A stretch of 64,000 nt of DNA, from contig NZ_KB913017.1 in assembly GCF_000383975.1 (NCBI RefSeq), positions 3,882,265 through 3,946,264 of the forward strand, written 5' to 3'. Below, in pieces: positions 14,422 through 23,760 of this stretch; position 1 is the first letter of the stretch, and every line of letters begins with the position of its first letter. Source of the stretch: Natronorubrum tibetense GA33. Its GTDB lineage: Archaea > Halobacteriota > Halobacteria > Halobacteriales > Natrialbaceae. The notes under the pieces are model-generated. The model ran no database searches. It was not told the DNA's origin and worked only from the letters and a program-made list of their open reading frames with translations. Position numbers and translations under genes: made by a program.

Positions 14422-16677
14422 TTATCGCCCCCGTTCGTCGATTCGAAGCTCGTATTCGCCGCTGCCGCTGTCGGCGTCGACCCGTACCCTGATCTCTTCG
14501 TCGCCCGAGAGCTCGAGCGAGACCTCCTCGGACGCGCCCGATCCAGTCGACGACTCGTCGTGGATCCATTTGCTTGGCGGGAGTCCGTTGGCCGTCACGT
14601 AGAGATCGAAGTCGGCATCCGATGGCCCCTCGAGCGTGAGCGTCGCCGAACACGGGTCGTCCGTCCGAAGCGAGTAGGTGTACCGGTCACTGTCACCCGT
14701 CCAGCCGGCGTCGAGTTCGCCGTCGAAGCGTTCGCTCGCGGTTTCGTTGCCGCAGCTGGGTTCCTCGTCGTCATCGTCTGGCTCATCTTCGTCGGGTTGG
14801 TCGTCGTTAGGTTCCTCCTCGTCAGGTTCGTCTTCGTCAGGTTCGTCTTCGTCAGGTTCGTCTTCGTCAGGTTCGTCTTCGTCAGGTTCGTCTTCGTCAG
14901 GTTCCTCCTCGTCAGGTTCGTCTTCGTCAGGTTCCTCCTCGTCAGGTTCGTCTTCGTCGGGTTCCTCCTCGTCGGGTTCGTCTTCGTCAGGTTCCTCCTC
15001 GTCGGGTTCGTCGGGGTCGCCACCAGTTTCGTCGATGACCTCCTCGGGGCTCAGCTCCTCCCTGTCGAGTTCGATCCACATCACGTCTGGCTGGTCGAGA
15101 TCGATCGACGTCACCGGACCGGAGACGGTGAAGGCATCGCCGTATCCGCCGCCGGTAACCCCGCCGGCGCGGACCGTCTCCCCCTCCTCGTCGATGAAGT
15201 CTTCGGCAGTGTACGTGCCGCCCTCGATGCTCCTGCCGGATGGACTGTCGTACGGTGCCTCGGTGAACTCGACGGTATCTTCGGCCGTGAACTCGTAGCC
15301 CGCGTTGCTGGCGTCGGGTTCAGTGATGAACGCGAGGAGACGTTCCTCGAGTTCGTTGTCGTCATCTTCCTCGCCGTCGTCTTCCTCGCCGTCGCGCTCG
15401 TCACCGTCGTATCCCTCGGGAACGGTAGTTACGGCCTCGCCGGCGTCGACGCGACCGTAACCCTGCGCGTTCGAGGAGAGACCGACATCGACGGCCGTCG
15501 ACTGCAGGTGCTCGCGCACTTCTCCTCCCGAGAGGCCCGGGTACGCCGACAGCACCAGTCCGGCGACGCCGGCGACGACCGGAGCCGCCATCGACGTGCC
15601 CGACATTCTGGTGTAGCTGTCCCAGGGAACCGCCGAAATAAGGCGGGTGCCGGGCGCAGCGAGGTCGATCTGGGACCCCCTGTTGGAGAACGACGCGAGC
15701 GAATTGCTGGCAGTGAGCGCCGAGACGGCAACTACGTCATCGTAAGCCGCCGGGTACGCGACGCCGTACGACCCCGAGTTGCCGGCGGCCGCGACGACCA
15801 ACACGTCGTTGTCGACGGCGTACCGACAGGCCGAACGGAGCGTCCGATAGTCGCTCGAGGAACCCAGCGAGAGGTTGATGACATCCGCGCCGGCGTCGAC
15901 CGACCACTGGACCGCGTCGGCGATATCGGAAAGCGAGCCCCGACCCTGCCGGTTGAGCGCTCGAGCGGAGAGCAACGAGCAGTTGCTGATTCCGGCATGG
16001 CCAGTGCCGTTGTTCGTTCCGCCGCCGGCGATGCCGCCGACGTGGGTGCCGTGTCGTTCGTCACCGGCGATCGGGTACGGATCGCTGCCGCCACTGACGA
16101 ACTCGCGTCCGTGATTCGAGACGCTGTCGTCCATGTGGTCCTCGAGCACCGGGTGGTCGTACTGGATCCCCTGATCGACGATGGAGATGGTGACGTCATC
16201 GCTTCCGTAGGTCGTCTCCCACGCGGTTTCGCAGTTGACCTGTTGGGGCGCGTGCTGGCTGCTGTAGTAGGGATCGTTGGGCGTGCCGAGGGCCTCGAGC
16301 GTCGCGTTCTCTTCGGCGTACTCGATCTGATCGATGTTGGTGAGCGTTTCGATGAGTGACTCGCGAGCCGACTCCGGCAGTTCCTCCGGGAGAGAGACGA
16401 CCGCGTAGTGGATCGTCTCGTTCGTGTGTTCGATCCCCGCGTCGCCGGGAATCTGCGGTCCGATTTCGCGATCGATGTCCGATACCGACGGCGAAACTCC
16501 GATAAGAATCTCGTCTTTTTTCGGGCCCGGGTCCCGACCATCGTCCCGGTCGTCGGCGCTGACGAGTCCGGTCGAAGCGAGCAGCCCGCCGACTGAGACC
16601 GAACCGGCTCCGGTCAGGATCGACCGCCGGTTGTATCCGCTTGTGTCGTCATCCCCTGGGGGATCGTTCTGTTGCAT
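14422..16677 (-). CDS. Halolysin-type secreted subtilase with acidic repeat linker and PPC domain
   Basis: 751 residues from the ATG at 16677; a TATA-like TTTTACTA (minus strand, about 16705-16712) sits 30 bp upstream. Tat signal NRRSILTGAG (16-25), I9-type propeptide (about 56-130), then S8 catalytic domain with D168 (ISIVDQG), H209 (ERHGTHVGG), oxyanion N300 (AAAGNSG) and S362 (SGTSMAAP). After about residue 470 comes a domain of about 80 residues, then a long linker of E/D/P repeats and a C-terminal pre-peptidase (PPC-like) beta domain (about 640-751) with a cysteine pair. Exported folded and probably auto-processed; the linker likely spaces the PPC domain from the protease in high salt. 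Confidence 0.94.
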   Translation of the reverse strand: MQQNDPPGDDDTSGYNRRSILTGAGSVSVGGLLASTGLVSADDRDDGRDPGPKKDEILIGVSPSVSDIDREIGPQIPGDAGIEHTNETIHYAVVSLPEELPESARESLIETLTNIDQIEYAEENATLEALGTPNDPYYSSQHAPQQVNCETAWETTYGSDDVTISIVDQGIQYDHPVLEDHMDDSVSNHGREFVSGGSDPYPIAGDERHGTHVGGIAGGGTNNGTGHAGISNCSLLSARALNRQGRGSLSDIADAVQWSVDAGADVINLSLGSSSDYRTLRSACRYAVDNDVLVVAAAGNSGSYGVAYPAAYDDVVAVSALTASNSLASFSNRGSQIDLAAPGTRLISAVPWDSYTRMSGTSMAAPVVAGVAGLVLSAYPGLSGGEVREHLQSTAVDVGLSSNAQGYGRVDAGEAVTTVPEGYDGDERDGEEDDGEEDDDNELEERLLAFITEPDASNAGYEFTAEDTVEFTEAPYDSPSGRSIEGGTYTAEDFIDEEGETVRAGGVTGGGYGDAFTVSGPVTSIDLDQPDVMWIELDREELSPEEVIDETGGDPDEPDEEEPDEDEPDEEEPDEDEPDEEEPDEDEPDEEEPDEDEPDEDEPDEDEPDEDEPDEDEPDEEEPNDDQPDEDEPDDDDEEPSCGNETASERFDGELDAGWTGDSDRYTYSLRTDDPCSATLTLEGPSDADFDLYVTANGLPPSKWIHDESSTGSGASEEVSLELSGDEEIRVRVDADSGSGEYELRIDERGR
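14770..15013 (-). repeat. Low-complexity tandem repeat coding for (D/E)EPDE linker
   Basis: About 14 imperfect 18-bp units (two interlaced forms, GTCAGGTTCGTCTTC and GTCAGGTTCCTCCTC on the + strand) encode PDEDEPDEEE-type repeats between the catalytic and PPC domains. Units near 14820-14910 are identical, suggesting recent slippage. Confidence 0.85.
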
Positions 16678-16980
16678 GGAACGAAAGTCATCAAAACTTG
16701 AACTTAGTAAAACCTTATCGAACTTCGATTCGTTTATTTCTAGAAATATGCGCAGCCTACACCCAGGATCAAAATACAATTGCAGATAAAAGAGGAACAT
16801 TTGAATTACGGCCCTTAGATACTCGCGAAACGACGAACAAACACGTCGCGAGTTTCCCAGCCGTGCGTCGAATACGAGAGTGACTCGAGTCGGGTTATTG
16901 CCCGCTAACCGATGTCGCCAATCCCGCCTCAGTCGGTGCCTTTCGGTAGAACTATTTCTCGCGCGCGGAAATCGGACGGC

Positions 16981-17457
16981 ATGATCGACCGCGTTCGCGC
17001 CCGTCTCGCTCGCCTCGCGGAACCCGACCCCGAACTCGAGACCGAGCCGACGGTGGGGCTGCTCGTCGACGGGCCGAACGTCCTGCGCGACGAGTTCGAC
17101 GTCGACCTGAACGATCTTCGTGACGTCGCCCGCGATCTCGGCCACGTCGGCGTTATTCGCCTCTATCTCGACGAACACGCCACGCCGGGTCTCATTCAGG
17201 CCGCCGAGGCGCGGGGATTCGAGGTGATCATCACCAGCGGCGACGTCGACGTCAAACTCGCCGTCGACGCGACCGCGCTGTGCAGCGAGGGGACCATCGA
17301 CCGGCTGGCGATCGCCTCCCGCGATACGGATTTCAAACCTGCCCTCGAGTACGCGGGGACCGTCGGCATCGAGACGATCGCCGTCGCACCGGGGTCACAC
17401 GGCCGCTCGGACGCGTTGCAGAACGCGGCCGACGAGGCGATTACGCTCGGTACCTGA
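16981..17457 (+). CDS. NYN-domain (LabA/DUF88-like) putative ribonuclease
   Basis: 158 residues from the ATG at 16981 (MIDRVRARLARLAEPD), chosen over an upstream ATG that adds unconserved residues. PIN-like NYN fold: VGLLVDGPNVLRDEF (about 24-38), ITSGDVDVKLAVDA (about 82-95) and LAIASRDTDFKP (about 106-117) supply the acidic metal ligands. NYN proteins are usually RNases of RNA processing. It is transcribed alone; the region downstream holds a kinase relic. Confidence 0.85.
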   Translation: MIDRVRARLARLAEPDPELETEPTVGLLVDGPNVLRDEFDVDLNDLRDVARDLGHVGVIRLYLDEHATPGLIQAAEARGFEVIITSGDVDVKLAVDATALCSEGTIDRLAIASRDTDFKPALEYAGTVGIETIAVAPGSHGRSDALQNAADEAITLGT

Positions 17458-17536
17458 CGGCCGGTTCGCTCGAGGCGCACGTCCGGTCTTCGATTCGCGA
17501 CGAGGGGATCGACATCGATCCCACCGAGCGAGACTG

Positions 17537-17700
17537 AATCTTCAGGTATTCGAACGCCTGCACAGCCGCGATGAGTATCAGAGGACAGGTGTCAAACTCG
17601 CGCTCTATCGGAAGATCATCACCACTCACGACGGTGAGATCTGGGTCGACTCCGAGCCCGGGAGGGCTCGACGTTTTCGTGGTACTCCCGCCGGCACGCT
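17537..17700 (+). pseudogene. Remnant of a histidine-kinase C-terminus
   Basis: In one frame the DNA reads VFERLHSRDEYQRTGVKLAL then YRKIITTHDGEIWVDSEPG, matching the conserved end of haloarchaeal sensor kinases: the F-box, the G2 box (usually GTGIGLAL) and HGGEIWVDSEPGEGS. There is no start codon, no upstream ATPase boxes, and the terminal part diverges (RARRFRGT instead of GSTF). It is therefore a decayed fragment of a GHKL ATPase domain, not a working gene. It lies between the NYN and hydrolase genes. Confidence 0.75.
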
Positions 17701-17783
17701 TCGAGACGTGGTCACGAGTCTCAATTGCCTCGGTTCGGTCCGAAGTCGGAGATTTTTCCCGCGCGGGCCGCCCACCGTCGGCT

Positions 17784-18626
17784 ATGATCGACGACGAGAC
17801 GCCGGTGCTGGATAACCACCTCCACCTCGATCCGGACAACCACCGCGGCATCGACGCCGTCCGGGACTTCGCCCACATGGGTGGCACGCACTTGCTCGTG
17901 GTGAACAAGCCCTCCTGGCACCTCGGTGTCGAGGCCGAGGCCGGTGAGGATTTCCGGGCCGTCTTCGAGCGAACGATCGATATCGTCGCCGAGGCCGACA
18001 AGGAACTCGAGGGGCGAGCCTGGCCCGTACTGGGCATCCATCCCGGCCTGATCTCGCGGCTGGTCGATGACCGCGGGTTCAGCCCCGAGGACGCGCGCGA
18101 CCTGATGCAAGCCGGAATCGACGTCGCGGCCGAGTACGTCGAGGCCGGCGACGCGCTGGCGCTGAAGTCCGGCCGTCCACACTACGACGTCGAGGATGCC
18201 GTCTGGAACGCCTCGAACGATGTCATGTGCCGCGCGTTCGAGCGCGCCGCCGACCTCGAGTGTGCCGTCCAACTCCACACCGAAGCCAGCGAGGAGATGA
18301 CCGAGGTGGCGGAGTGGGCCGAGGAGGCGGGACTCCCGCGACACAACGTCGTCAAACACTACGCAGGCGGCCGACTCGAGGGACCGATTCCGAGCGTGAT
18401 GTGTGAAAAAGACGCCCTCGAGACGGCCGCCGAACGGGGCGAGCCGTTCCTGATGGAGACCGACTATATCGACGACCCGGACCGGCCCGGAGCCGTCCTG
18501 GGACCGAAGACGGTCCCGCGACGCGTGCGGTGGTTGCTCGAGAACGGTCACGCGGATGCGGTTCGAAACGCACACGTCGAGACGCCGGATCTCGTCTACG
18601 GAATCGACACGGAAGGGACCCTCTAA
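17784..18626 (+). CDS. TatD-like TIM-barrel metal-dependent hydrolase (COG1099)
   Basis: 280 residues from the ATG at 17784 (MIDDETPVLDNHLHLDPDN); longer starts run into the kinase relic. Metal ligands of the amidohydrolase/TatD superfamily are visible: HLH (12-14), GIHPG, QLHTEAS, KHYAGG and ETDYIDDP near the C-terminus. This matches the archaeal COG1099 predicted hydrolases. TatD relatives act as 3'-5' DNA exonucleases or aminohydrolases; which applies is not known. An 83-bp gap separates it from the next gene. Confidence 0.85.
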   Translation: MIDDETPVLDNHLHLDPDNHRGIDAVRDFAHMGGTHLLVVNKPSWHLGVEAEAGEDFRAVFERTIDIVAEADKELEGRAWPVLGIHPGLISRLVDDRGFSPEDARDLMQAGIDVAAEYVEAGDALALKSGRPHYDVEDAVWNASNDVMCRAFERAADLECAVQLHTEASEEMTEVAEWAEEAGLPRHNVVKHYAGGRLEGPIPSVMCEKDALETAAERGEPFLMETDYIDDPDRPGAVLGPKTVPRRVRWLLENGHADAVRNAHVETPDLVYGIDTEGTL

Positions 18627-18709
18627 CGGCCATAGCCCGCCCGTACGGCTTCGTTCGGTTCCGCATACAGTAGAGAAAGGCATTTCAAGCGGCCGGTGTA
18701 GGTGTCTGT

Positions 18710-19288
18710 ATGAGCAATCCCCCGACCGAGTTCTACTCGGAGGAACGCTGGCAGAACTGGATCGGCCGAATCAAAGACGAAGAGATCGATCCGGAAGACG
18801 AAGACTCGGCGCGACTCCTGTTGAACCTGCAGGACGACACGGCGATCGCGATCGCAAAGATCGTCGCCGCCTACGACGACGGGGATCTCGAACAGGAGGA
18901 AGCGCTCGAGGAGATCAACGAGGTCCGCGAGATCGTCCTCAGCGAGGTCGATATCGAAGACGAGGAGAAACTGATCCTCGTCGACGGCGTCCAGACGAGT
19001 CTCGTCTGCGTCTTCTTCGCCGCCGAGGAGTACATCGCCGGCGGCCCACCGGAAGAGGGCAGCGTGGGCGACTATCTCGGCGCCGCGGCCGACGCCGAGG
19101 CCGACGAGGAACTCGACGCCGCGCTCGGCTACGCTGCACAGGCCGGGACTCTCATTATCGACGGCGAAGCGCTGGATATGGGCGTCGCGGAGGACCTCGA
19201 GTACGGACTCGTCACCGAGTGGATCAACGGACTCGACAGCCTCCAGAGCGCGATGAGCGACCCGGAAGTCGTCGAAGAAGACGAGTAG
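18710..19288 (+). CDS. DUF2150 family protein
   Basis: 192 residues, acidic and largely helical, beginning MSNPPTEFYSEERWQNWIGR. It matches the archaeal DUF2150 family in length and in the N-terminal YSEERW motif and the central DGVQTSLVCVFFAAEEYI. No enzyme motif or membrane segment is seen. The family is widespread in haloarchaea without a known role. ATG 18710 has no competing upstream start. Confidence 0.85.
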   Translation: MSNPPTEFYSEERWQNWIGRIKDEEIDPEDEDSARLLLNLQDDTAIAIAKIVAAYDDGDLEQEEALEEINEVREIVLSEVDIEDEEKLILVDGVQTSLVCVFFAAEEYIAGGPPEEGSVGDYLGAAADAEADEELDAALGYAAQAGTLIIDGEALDMGVAEDLEYGLVTEWINGLDSLQSAMSDPEVVEEDE

Positions 19289-19811
19289 GCGACGCTACAT
19301 CGGGAGTCGACGCGTCGACCGTCCCGCCGATCGATCGGGCGATCGTCCCGGTCGACGACCGAGGCATTCCGACCCGGGGATTCGGTCCGATCACCGTTCG
19401 CCGAACGTGATTCTTCGAGCCGTTCGTTACTTACAACGACTGACACGCCGTATTTCTGGATCGAGCGGCTGGAGTTACTCGAGCCGCTCTCGAAACGTTC
19501 CAGATTGTGGTACTGTCAATACTGGCCTCGTTTTATCCTCGGCGGTGTTTCCCTTCCCCGCCGCTGGACTGGCCGTATTGTGACCGAATCACACGAGAGG
19601 AGTGGCAGATTTCAGCCCCTCGAGCGAAACCATGTGGGCCGCCAAAATGGCAGTATAGAGCCTTACAAACACGAGTCCGAGACTCACCGCGGCATCAGCT
19701 CACTCGAGACGCACACGTAACCCCGGCCGTCTCTCCACCGTCGCAGGTCCCGTCAGACGTTTCCGGTCCCCCAAAGGGTTTAAATGTGGTAATTATATCT
19801 CATTACACGAT
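19289..19811. other. Intergenic region of 520 bp, promoter at right end
   Basis: No credible gene. The left 150 bp are GC-rich and unstructured to my reading; the right end holds TTTAAATG (19779-19786), a TATA box about 26-30 bp before the ATG at 19812, implying a nearly leaderless mRNA. Confidence 0.5.
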
Positions 19812-20783
19812 ATGACGGCAAACTTCCCCAAATACGTCGACATCGACTATGAGGATGGTGAGGGTGAAGATCCCGAGGATTATCCACACGTTCAGGATCG
19901 AATCGAGAAGGCAATCGAGGTCACCCGAAAGGGCCTCGAGGAGTACGAGAACCCGGCCGTGATGTGGACCGGCGGCAAGGACTCGACGCTCACGCTGTAC
20001 TTCATCAAAGAGGTCGCCGAGCGCTTCGACCTCGAGGTACCGCCCGCGGTCTTCATCGACCACTACCAGCACTTCGACGAGATCCACGACTTCGTCGACC
20101 ACTGGGCCGACGAGTGGGATCTCGAGGTCTACTACGCACGCAACGAAGACATCGGCGACATCGTCGAGGAACAGGGGCTGACCCCCGGCGACGAGATCGC
20201 AATCGAGGATCTCTCCGAACACAACCAACACCACGTTCGGGAGATCCTCGAGTACGAGGAAGACGAGTTCCCGTTCCTGCTTGACACCTACGTCGGGAAT
20301 CACTTGCTGAAGACGGTCGCGCTCAACGACGCGCTCGAGGAGTACGACATCGACGGCGTCATCTCCGGCGTTCGCTGGGACGAACAAGAGGCCCGCGCCG
20401 ACGAGACGTTCTTCTCGCCGCGTCACGACCCCGACATCTACCCGCCCCACGACCGCATCCAGCCAATTCTGCAGTTCGACGAAGCCGCGGTGTGGGAAGC
20501 GTTCTGGAACTTCGTGGTTCCGGACACGGTCGAGAACTTCCCGGACGACGGCTACGTCCCACAGAGCGACGACGACCTCCCCGAAGGCGTCGAGCAAGAA
20601 GACATCCCGATTTCACCGAAGTACTTCGCCGGCTTCCGTTCGCTCGGCAGCGAGATCTCGACGGAAAAGAGCGAAGAGGAGCCTGCCTGGCTGCAGGACC
20701 TCGACGGAACGACCGAACGCGCTGGCCGCGCCCAGGACAAAGAGGACCTGATGGAGCGCCTGCGCGATCTCGGCTACATGTGA
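19812..20783 (+). CDS. Phosphoadenosine phosphosulfate reductase-like (PP-loop) protein
   Basis: 323 residues. PP-loop ATP-pyrophosphatase motif MWTGGKDSTLTLYF at 51-64, followed by the adenine-nucleotide-binding alpha/beta fold (VFIDHYQHFDEIHDFVDHWA) and GVRWDEQEARADETFFSPRH. This is the haloarchaeal PAPS-reductase/CysD-like group. No redox cysteine motif of CysH (ECGLH) is present, so sulfonucleotide reduction is doubtful; a sulfur-transfer or AMP-forming reaction is equally possible. The acidic N-terminus and a strong TATA box just upstream suggest high expression. Confidence 0.85.
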   Translation: MTANFPKYVDIDYEDGEGEDPEDYPHVQDRIEKAIEVTRKGLEEYENPAVMWTGGKDSTLTLYFIKEVAERFDLEVPPAVFIDHYQHFDEIHDFVDHWADEWDLEVYYARNEDIGDIVEEQGLTPGDEIAIEDLSEHNQHHVREILEYEEDEFPFLLDTYVGNHLLKTVALNDALEEYDIDGVISGVRWDEQEARADETFFSPRHDPDIYPPHDRIQPILQFDEAAVWEAFWNFVVPDTVENFPDDGYVPQSDDDLPEGVEQEDIPISPKYFAGFRSLGSEISTEKSEEEPAWLQDLDGTTERAGRAQDKEDLMERLRDLGYM

Positions 20784-20901
20784 TCGCGGTCGACAGTCGC
20801 TAACCGACGCCGACTCGATTTTCTTTCCCCGTTCGCTCTCCGTTTCGGACGATTCAGGACTCGAGCAGTCGCGTGCTGCTCGAAACGAAAACCGACAACT
20901 C

Positions 20902-21093
20902 TCAGTTCGTCGCGCGGTACTCGCCGAATTTGACCCCGAGTGCCAGCATAATCGCGCCGAAGACGACCATCGACGGCGCGACCATCATCAGGATCGTTTC
21001 GGTCACCATCATGTCCGAGGCGATCATCCCGCCGACGCCGATGGCGATCACGGCGACGAACGCGACTGCTGTCGTTACTTCGTTGAACTCCAT
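20902..21093 (-). CDS. Small two-helix membrane protein
   Basis: 63 residues with hydrophobic segments at about 9-27 and 33-53 and a short basic C-terminus (KFGEYRATN). This is a typical small haloarchaeal integral membrane protein without an assigned role. It is convergent with the PP-loop gene (118 bp apart) and lies downstream of, and co-directional with, the larger membrane-protein gene at 21179. No motif indicates function. Confidence 0.65.
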   Translation of the reverse strand: MEFNEVTTAVAFVAVIAIGVGGMIASDMMVTETILMMVAPSMVVFGAIMLALGVKFGEYRATN

Positions 21094-21178
21094 ATGCGAC
21101 CGTTAGGAGTCGATCACCTAATCATATCGGAAATCGGTAAGCAGTTTTTGTCCGTGGAAAACGGGCGTTGGCGCGCCG

Positions 21179-21949
21179 CTACTGCGAGGGCCGCACAAGA
21201 TTCGCCAGCGCAACGAGGGTTCCGAGGAACCAACCCAGCGGAATCGAGATTCCGAGCCACATCGCCGCGTAGGCAGCTCCCTCGAGTTGGTAATTCCCGC
21301 GCAGGTACTCGTTCAACCCGCCGACGAAGAGGACGTTGTCGAGCGCCCACGCCGCAAACTCGTAGCTGGGGTCGAGGATGTACGGGTGCAGCGACGGCGT
21401 CACGAGGGCGGCGACGACCGGCGGCAGGAACAGCGCCGTCATCGCGAACGGATACGCGAGGACGACCGTCACGATACGCCCGCCGACTTTCGAAAACGTC
21501 GCGGCGAGCGCGGTCGAGAGCGTCGCGACGCCGCTCGCGGCCGCGACGGCGAGCACCGCGTCGAGCGGGATGTCGGCCTGGTCCATGTACGACATCGCCC
21601 CCCAGACGAGCGTCAACAATCCCCAGCCGAGCAGCGCAATGCCAGTGACGCCGACGATGCCGAGTCGGGTCCGCGTCGAGTCGAGTTTCGCCGCGTAGAA
21701 GCGGGTTGCGAGGCCGATAACGGTGAGTGGGTAAAGGAGCAGTAAGCCGAACAGTCCGAGAATGCTCCAGCCATGGTAGCCGACCTTCTGGGGGAGCGTT
21801 TCGGGTTTCCACTTCCCCATGACGGAGTGGCCGCGGCCACGTTGGCGCGGAAAGACGAGTTCCATCCAGGCGCCGTGTAACCGCTGTACGTCGGTCCGGA
21901 TCGCACCGACGACCCCACCACCGCCACTGTTTCGTGAGCGGGTGGACAT
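21179..21949 (-). CDS. Multi-pass membrane protein (haloarchaeal hypothetical)
   Basis: 256 residues with about six hydrophobic segments (about 60-82, 96-116, 127-148, 160-182, 196-214, 232-252). The N-terminus is basic and cytosolic (MSTRSRNSGGGG), with PRQRGRGHSVMGKWKPET before the first helix. No transporter or enzyme signature was recognised. It is followed on the same strand, after 85 bp, by the 63-residue membrane protein. Possibly a permease-like or stress membrane protein; unassigned. Confidence 0.75.
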   Translation of the reverse strand: MSTRSRNSGGGGVVGAIRTDVQRLHGAWMELVFPRQRGRGHSVMGKWKPETLPQKVGYHGWSILGLFGLLLLYPLTVIGLATRFYAAKLDSTRTRLGIVGVTGIALLGWGLLTLVWGAMSYMDQADIPLDAVLAVAAASGVATLSTALAATFSKVGGRIVTVVLAYPFAMTALFLPPVVAALVTPSLHPYILDPSYEFAAWALDNVLFVGGLNEYLRGNYQLEGAAYAAMWLGISIPLGWFLGTLVALANLVRPSQ

Positions 21950-22063
21950 ACGCGTGCCAAAAAGCCGGGCTACCGTAAACTTTCCTGCTTATTCCCGATC
22001 GAAGATAGGTCACTAATGGTACGTCGACCGGACCCACAGCCCGCAGTTACCCGCCAGCGGCCG

Positions 22064-22906
22064 TCAGTTCCACGGCGCGAAGTCGGGATCGACCTCGCGG
22101 TTCGTCTCGTCAATACTGTCGATTCGTTCGACATCTTCGCGATCCAACTCGAGCGTCAGCGACGCCCAGTTGTCGCGAATGTGTTCCTCGCCCGTGGCCT
22201 TCGGAATCGCCGTCACGCCCTTCTCGCGCAGCCAGGCCAGACTGACCTGCGCCTCGCTGACGTCGTGTTTCTCGGCGACCGCCTGAATCTCGGGCTGATC
22301 GAACACCGCACCCCGAGCGATGGGGGAGTAGGCGACGACCTCGACGCCGGCGTTCTCGCAGGCTTCCCGAAGCTCCGGTTGCGGGAGCATCGGGTGCAGT
22401 TCGACCTGGTTCGCCAGAATCGGCGCGTCGCAGCTGTCGACGGCGTCGGCGACCTGTTCGGGCAGGAAGTTACTGATGCCGACGTTCTCGACGAGTCCCT
22501 CGTCGTACAGCTCCGAGAACGCCGAGAGCGTCTCCTCGCCTTCGTACGCTCGGGCCGGCCAGTGAACGTACAGCAGGTCGACGTGGTCGACGCCGAGTCG
22601 ATCGATGCTCTCACGGGCCGTCTCGAGGACGTCGTCGGGTGCGAGGTTCGAGGCCCAAATTTTAGTCGCGAGGAAGACGTCCTCGCGGTCGACATCGGCT
22701 CGTGCGATCCCGTCGCCGACGGCTTCCTCGTTGTCGTAGATCTGCGCGGTGTCGATGTGGCGATAGCCCGTCTCGAGGGCCGTCCGGACGCTCTCGGCGC
22801 ACTGTTCCGGATCGTCGTTCTGCCAGGTGCCGAGTCCGAGCATCGGCATCCCGTTCGCGGTTGGACACGTTCCCGGCGCGACGGTTTCGGCGTCTTCTGT
22901 TCCCAT
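22064..22906 (-). CDS. Aldo/keto reductase
   Basis: 280-residue NAD(P)H-dependent TIM-barrel oxidoreductase. The catalytic tetrad is complete: D52, Y57 (HIDTAQIYDNE), K82 (FLATKIW) and H115 (LLYVHWP). GLGTWQ near residue 25 and the C-terminal cofactor-binding region (AIPKATGEEHIRDN) are conserved. Length is typical. The substrate is not predictable; haloarchaeal members reduce aldehydes and sugars. A second aldo/keto reductase begins at the right edge of this window (63919). Confidence 0.93.
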   Translation of the reverse strand: MGTEDAETVAPGTCPTANGMPMLGLGTWQNDDPEQCAESVRTALETGYRHIDTAQIYDNEEAVGDGIARADVDREDVFLATKIWASNLAPDDVLETARESIDRLGVDHVDLLYVHWPARAYEGEETLSAFSELYDEGLVENVGISNFLPEQVADAVDSCDAPILANQVELHPMLPQPELREACENAGVEVVAYSPIARGAVFDQPEIQAVAEKHDVSEAQVSLAWLREKGVTAIPKATGEEHIRDNWASLTLELDREDVERIDSIDETNREVDPDFAPWN

Positions 22907-23056
22907 GTGCGAGACGAGGGTCAGGACGCGAAAATGGGTTTGGATTGCGGTGAGCGGTTCGGGTTCCGCCTCGGAAGCGTCCCTCGACCCACTCGAGTGC
23001 GGTGAACCGCCGAAACGGATGGGGCTTCGTAGCGCTCAAGGCGGTCCCCCAACTGA

Positions 23057-23740
23057 GTGGAACCAGTGGTACAGGTACTCGAAACCGTCCTGTTCGCCGA
23101 TCCGTTCGTCGCGATGAACGCGGTCGGGCTCGTCGCGTTCGCGCTCGTCGGTGCGAGCAAGGCGATCCGCGAGTCGTTCGATCTGTTCGGCATCGCCGTC
23201 GTCGGGCTCGCCACGGCGTTCGCCGGCGGCGTCACCCGCGACCTCCTGGTCAACCGCGTCCCGCTTGCGCTCAGCGACCCGAACGAAATCGCGCTCGGCT
23301 TGCTCGGTGTCGGGCTGGCGATCGGCCTGTCGATCGCGCTCGAGTCGCCGGACGATCACCCCATCACGCTCGTTTCGGACGCCGTCGGCCTCGCCGCATT
23401 CGCGACCGCTGGTGCCATTGTAGCGACCGAAGCCGGCGTCTCGAGTTTCGGCGTCGTCGCCATCGCGACGATCAACGCGGTCGGCGGCGGGGCGATCGCG
23501 GACATCCTGCTGGATCGGACGCCGTTCATCCTCTTCGAAGATTTCTACGCGAGCTGTGCCGTGCTGGGCGGCGTCACCTACTGGATCGGTTTGACTATCG
23601 GCGTCACCGGAAGCGGTGCCGCAGCCGCGTGCGCAGCCGTCACGGTCGGGACGCGGCTCGCGGCGGTCACCTACGGCTGGACGCTCCCGACGGCACAGAC
23701 GCTCCGGCCGGTAAGCGAGAAGTTCGGCAGAGATCGGTGA
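23057..23740 (+). CDS. TRIC-like (UPF0126) cation channel family membrane protein
   Basis: 227 residues, seven hydrophobic segments. Two internally repeated halves each carry the family glycine motif: FAGGVTRDLLVNRVP (about 54-68) and VGGGAIADILLDRTP (about 137-151). Prokaryotic members form trimeric monovalent-cation channels. The start is GTG at 23057. The gene is convergent with the amidase gene, 20 bp apart. Confidence 0.88.
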   Translation: MEPVVQVLETVLFADPFVAMNAVGLVAFALVGASKAIRESFDLFGIAVVGLATAFAGGVTRDLLVNRVPLALSDPNEIALGLLGVGLAIGLSIALESPDDHPITLVSDAVGLAAFATAGAIVATEAGVSSFGVVAIATINAVGGGAIADILLDRTPFILFEDFYASCAVLGGVTYWIGLTIGVTGSGAAAACAAVTVGTRLAAVTYGWTLPTAQTLRPVSEKFGRDR

Positions 23741-23760
23741 GTGGGCAAACGCCAGGCTAC

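Noticed and set aside
14392-16359. 655-codon open frame on the + strand
   Set aside because: Antisense to the subtilase; its FVFVRFLLVRF repeats are the complement of the acidic linker repeat, and open antisense frames are expected from GC3-rich codons.
17441-18037. 198-codon open frame on the - strand over the kinase relic
   Set aside because: No conserved motif, whereas the + strand there shows kinase boxes and then the TatD-like gene.
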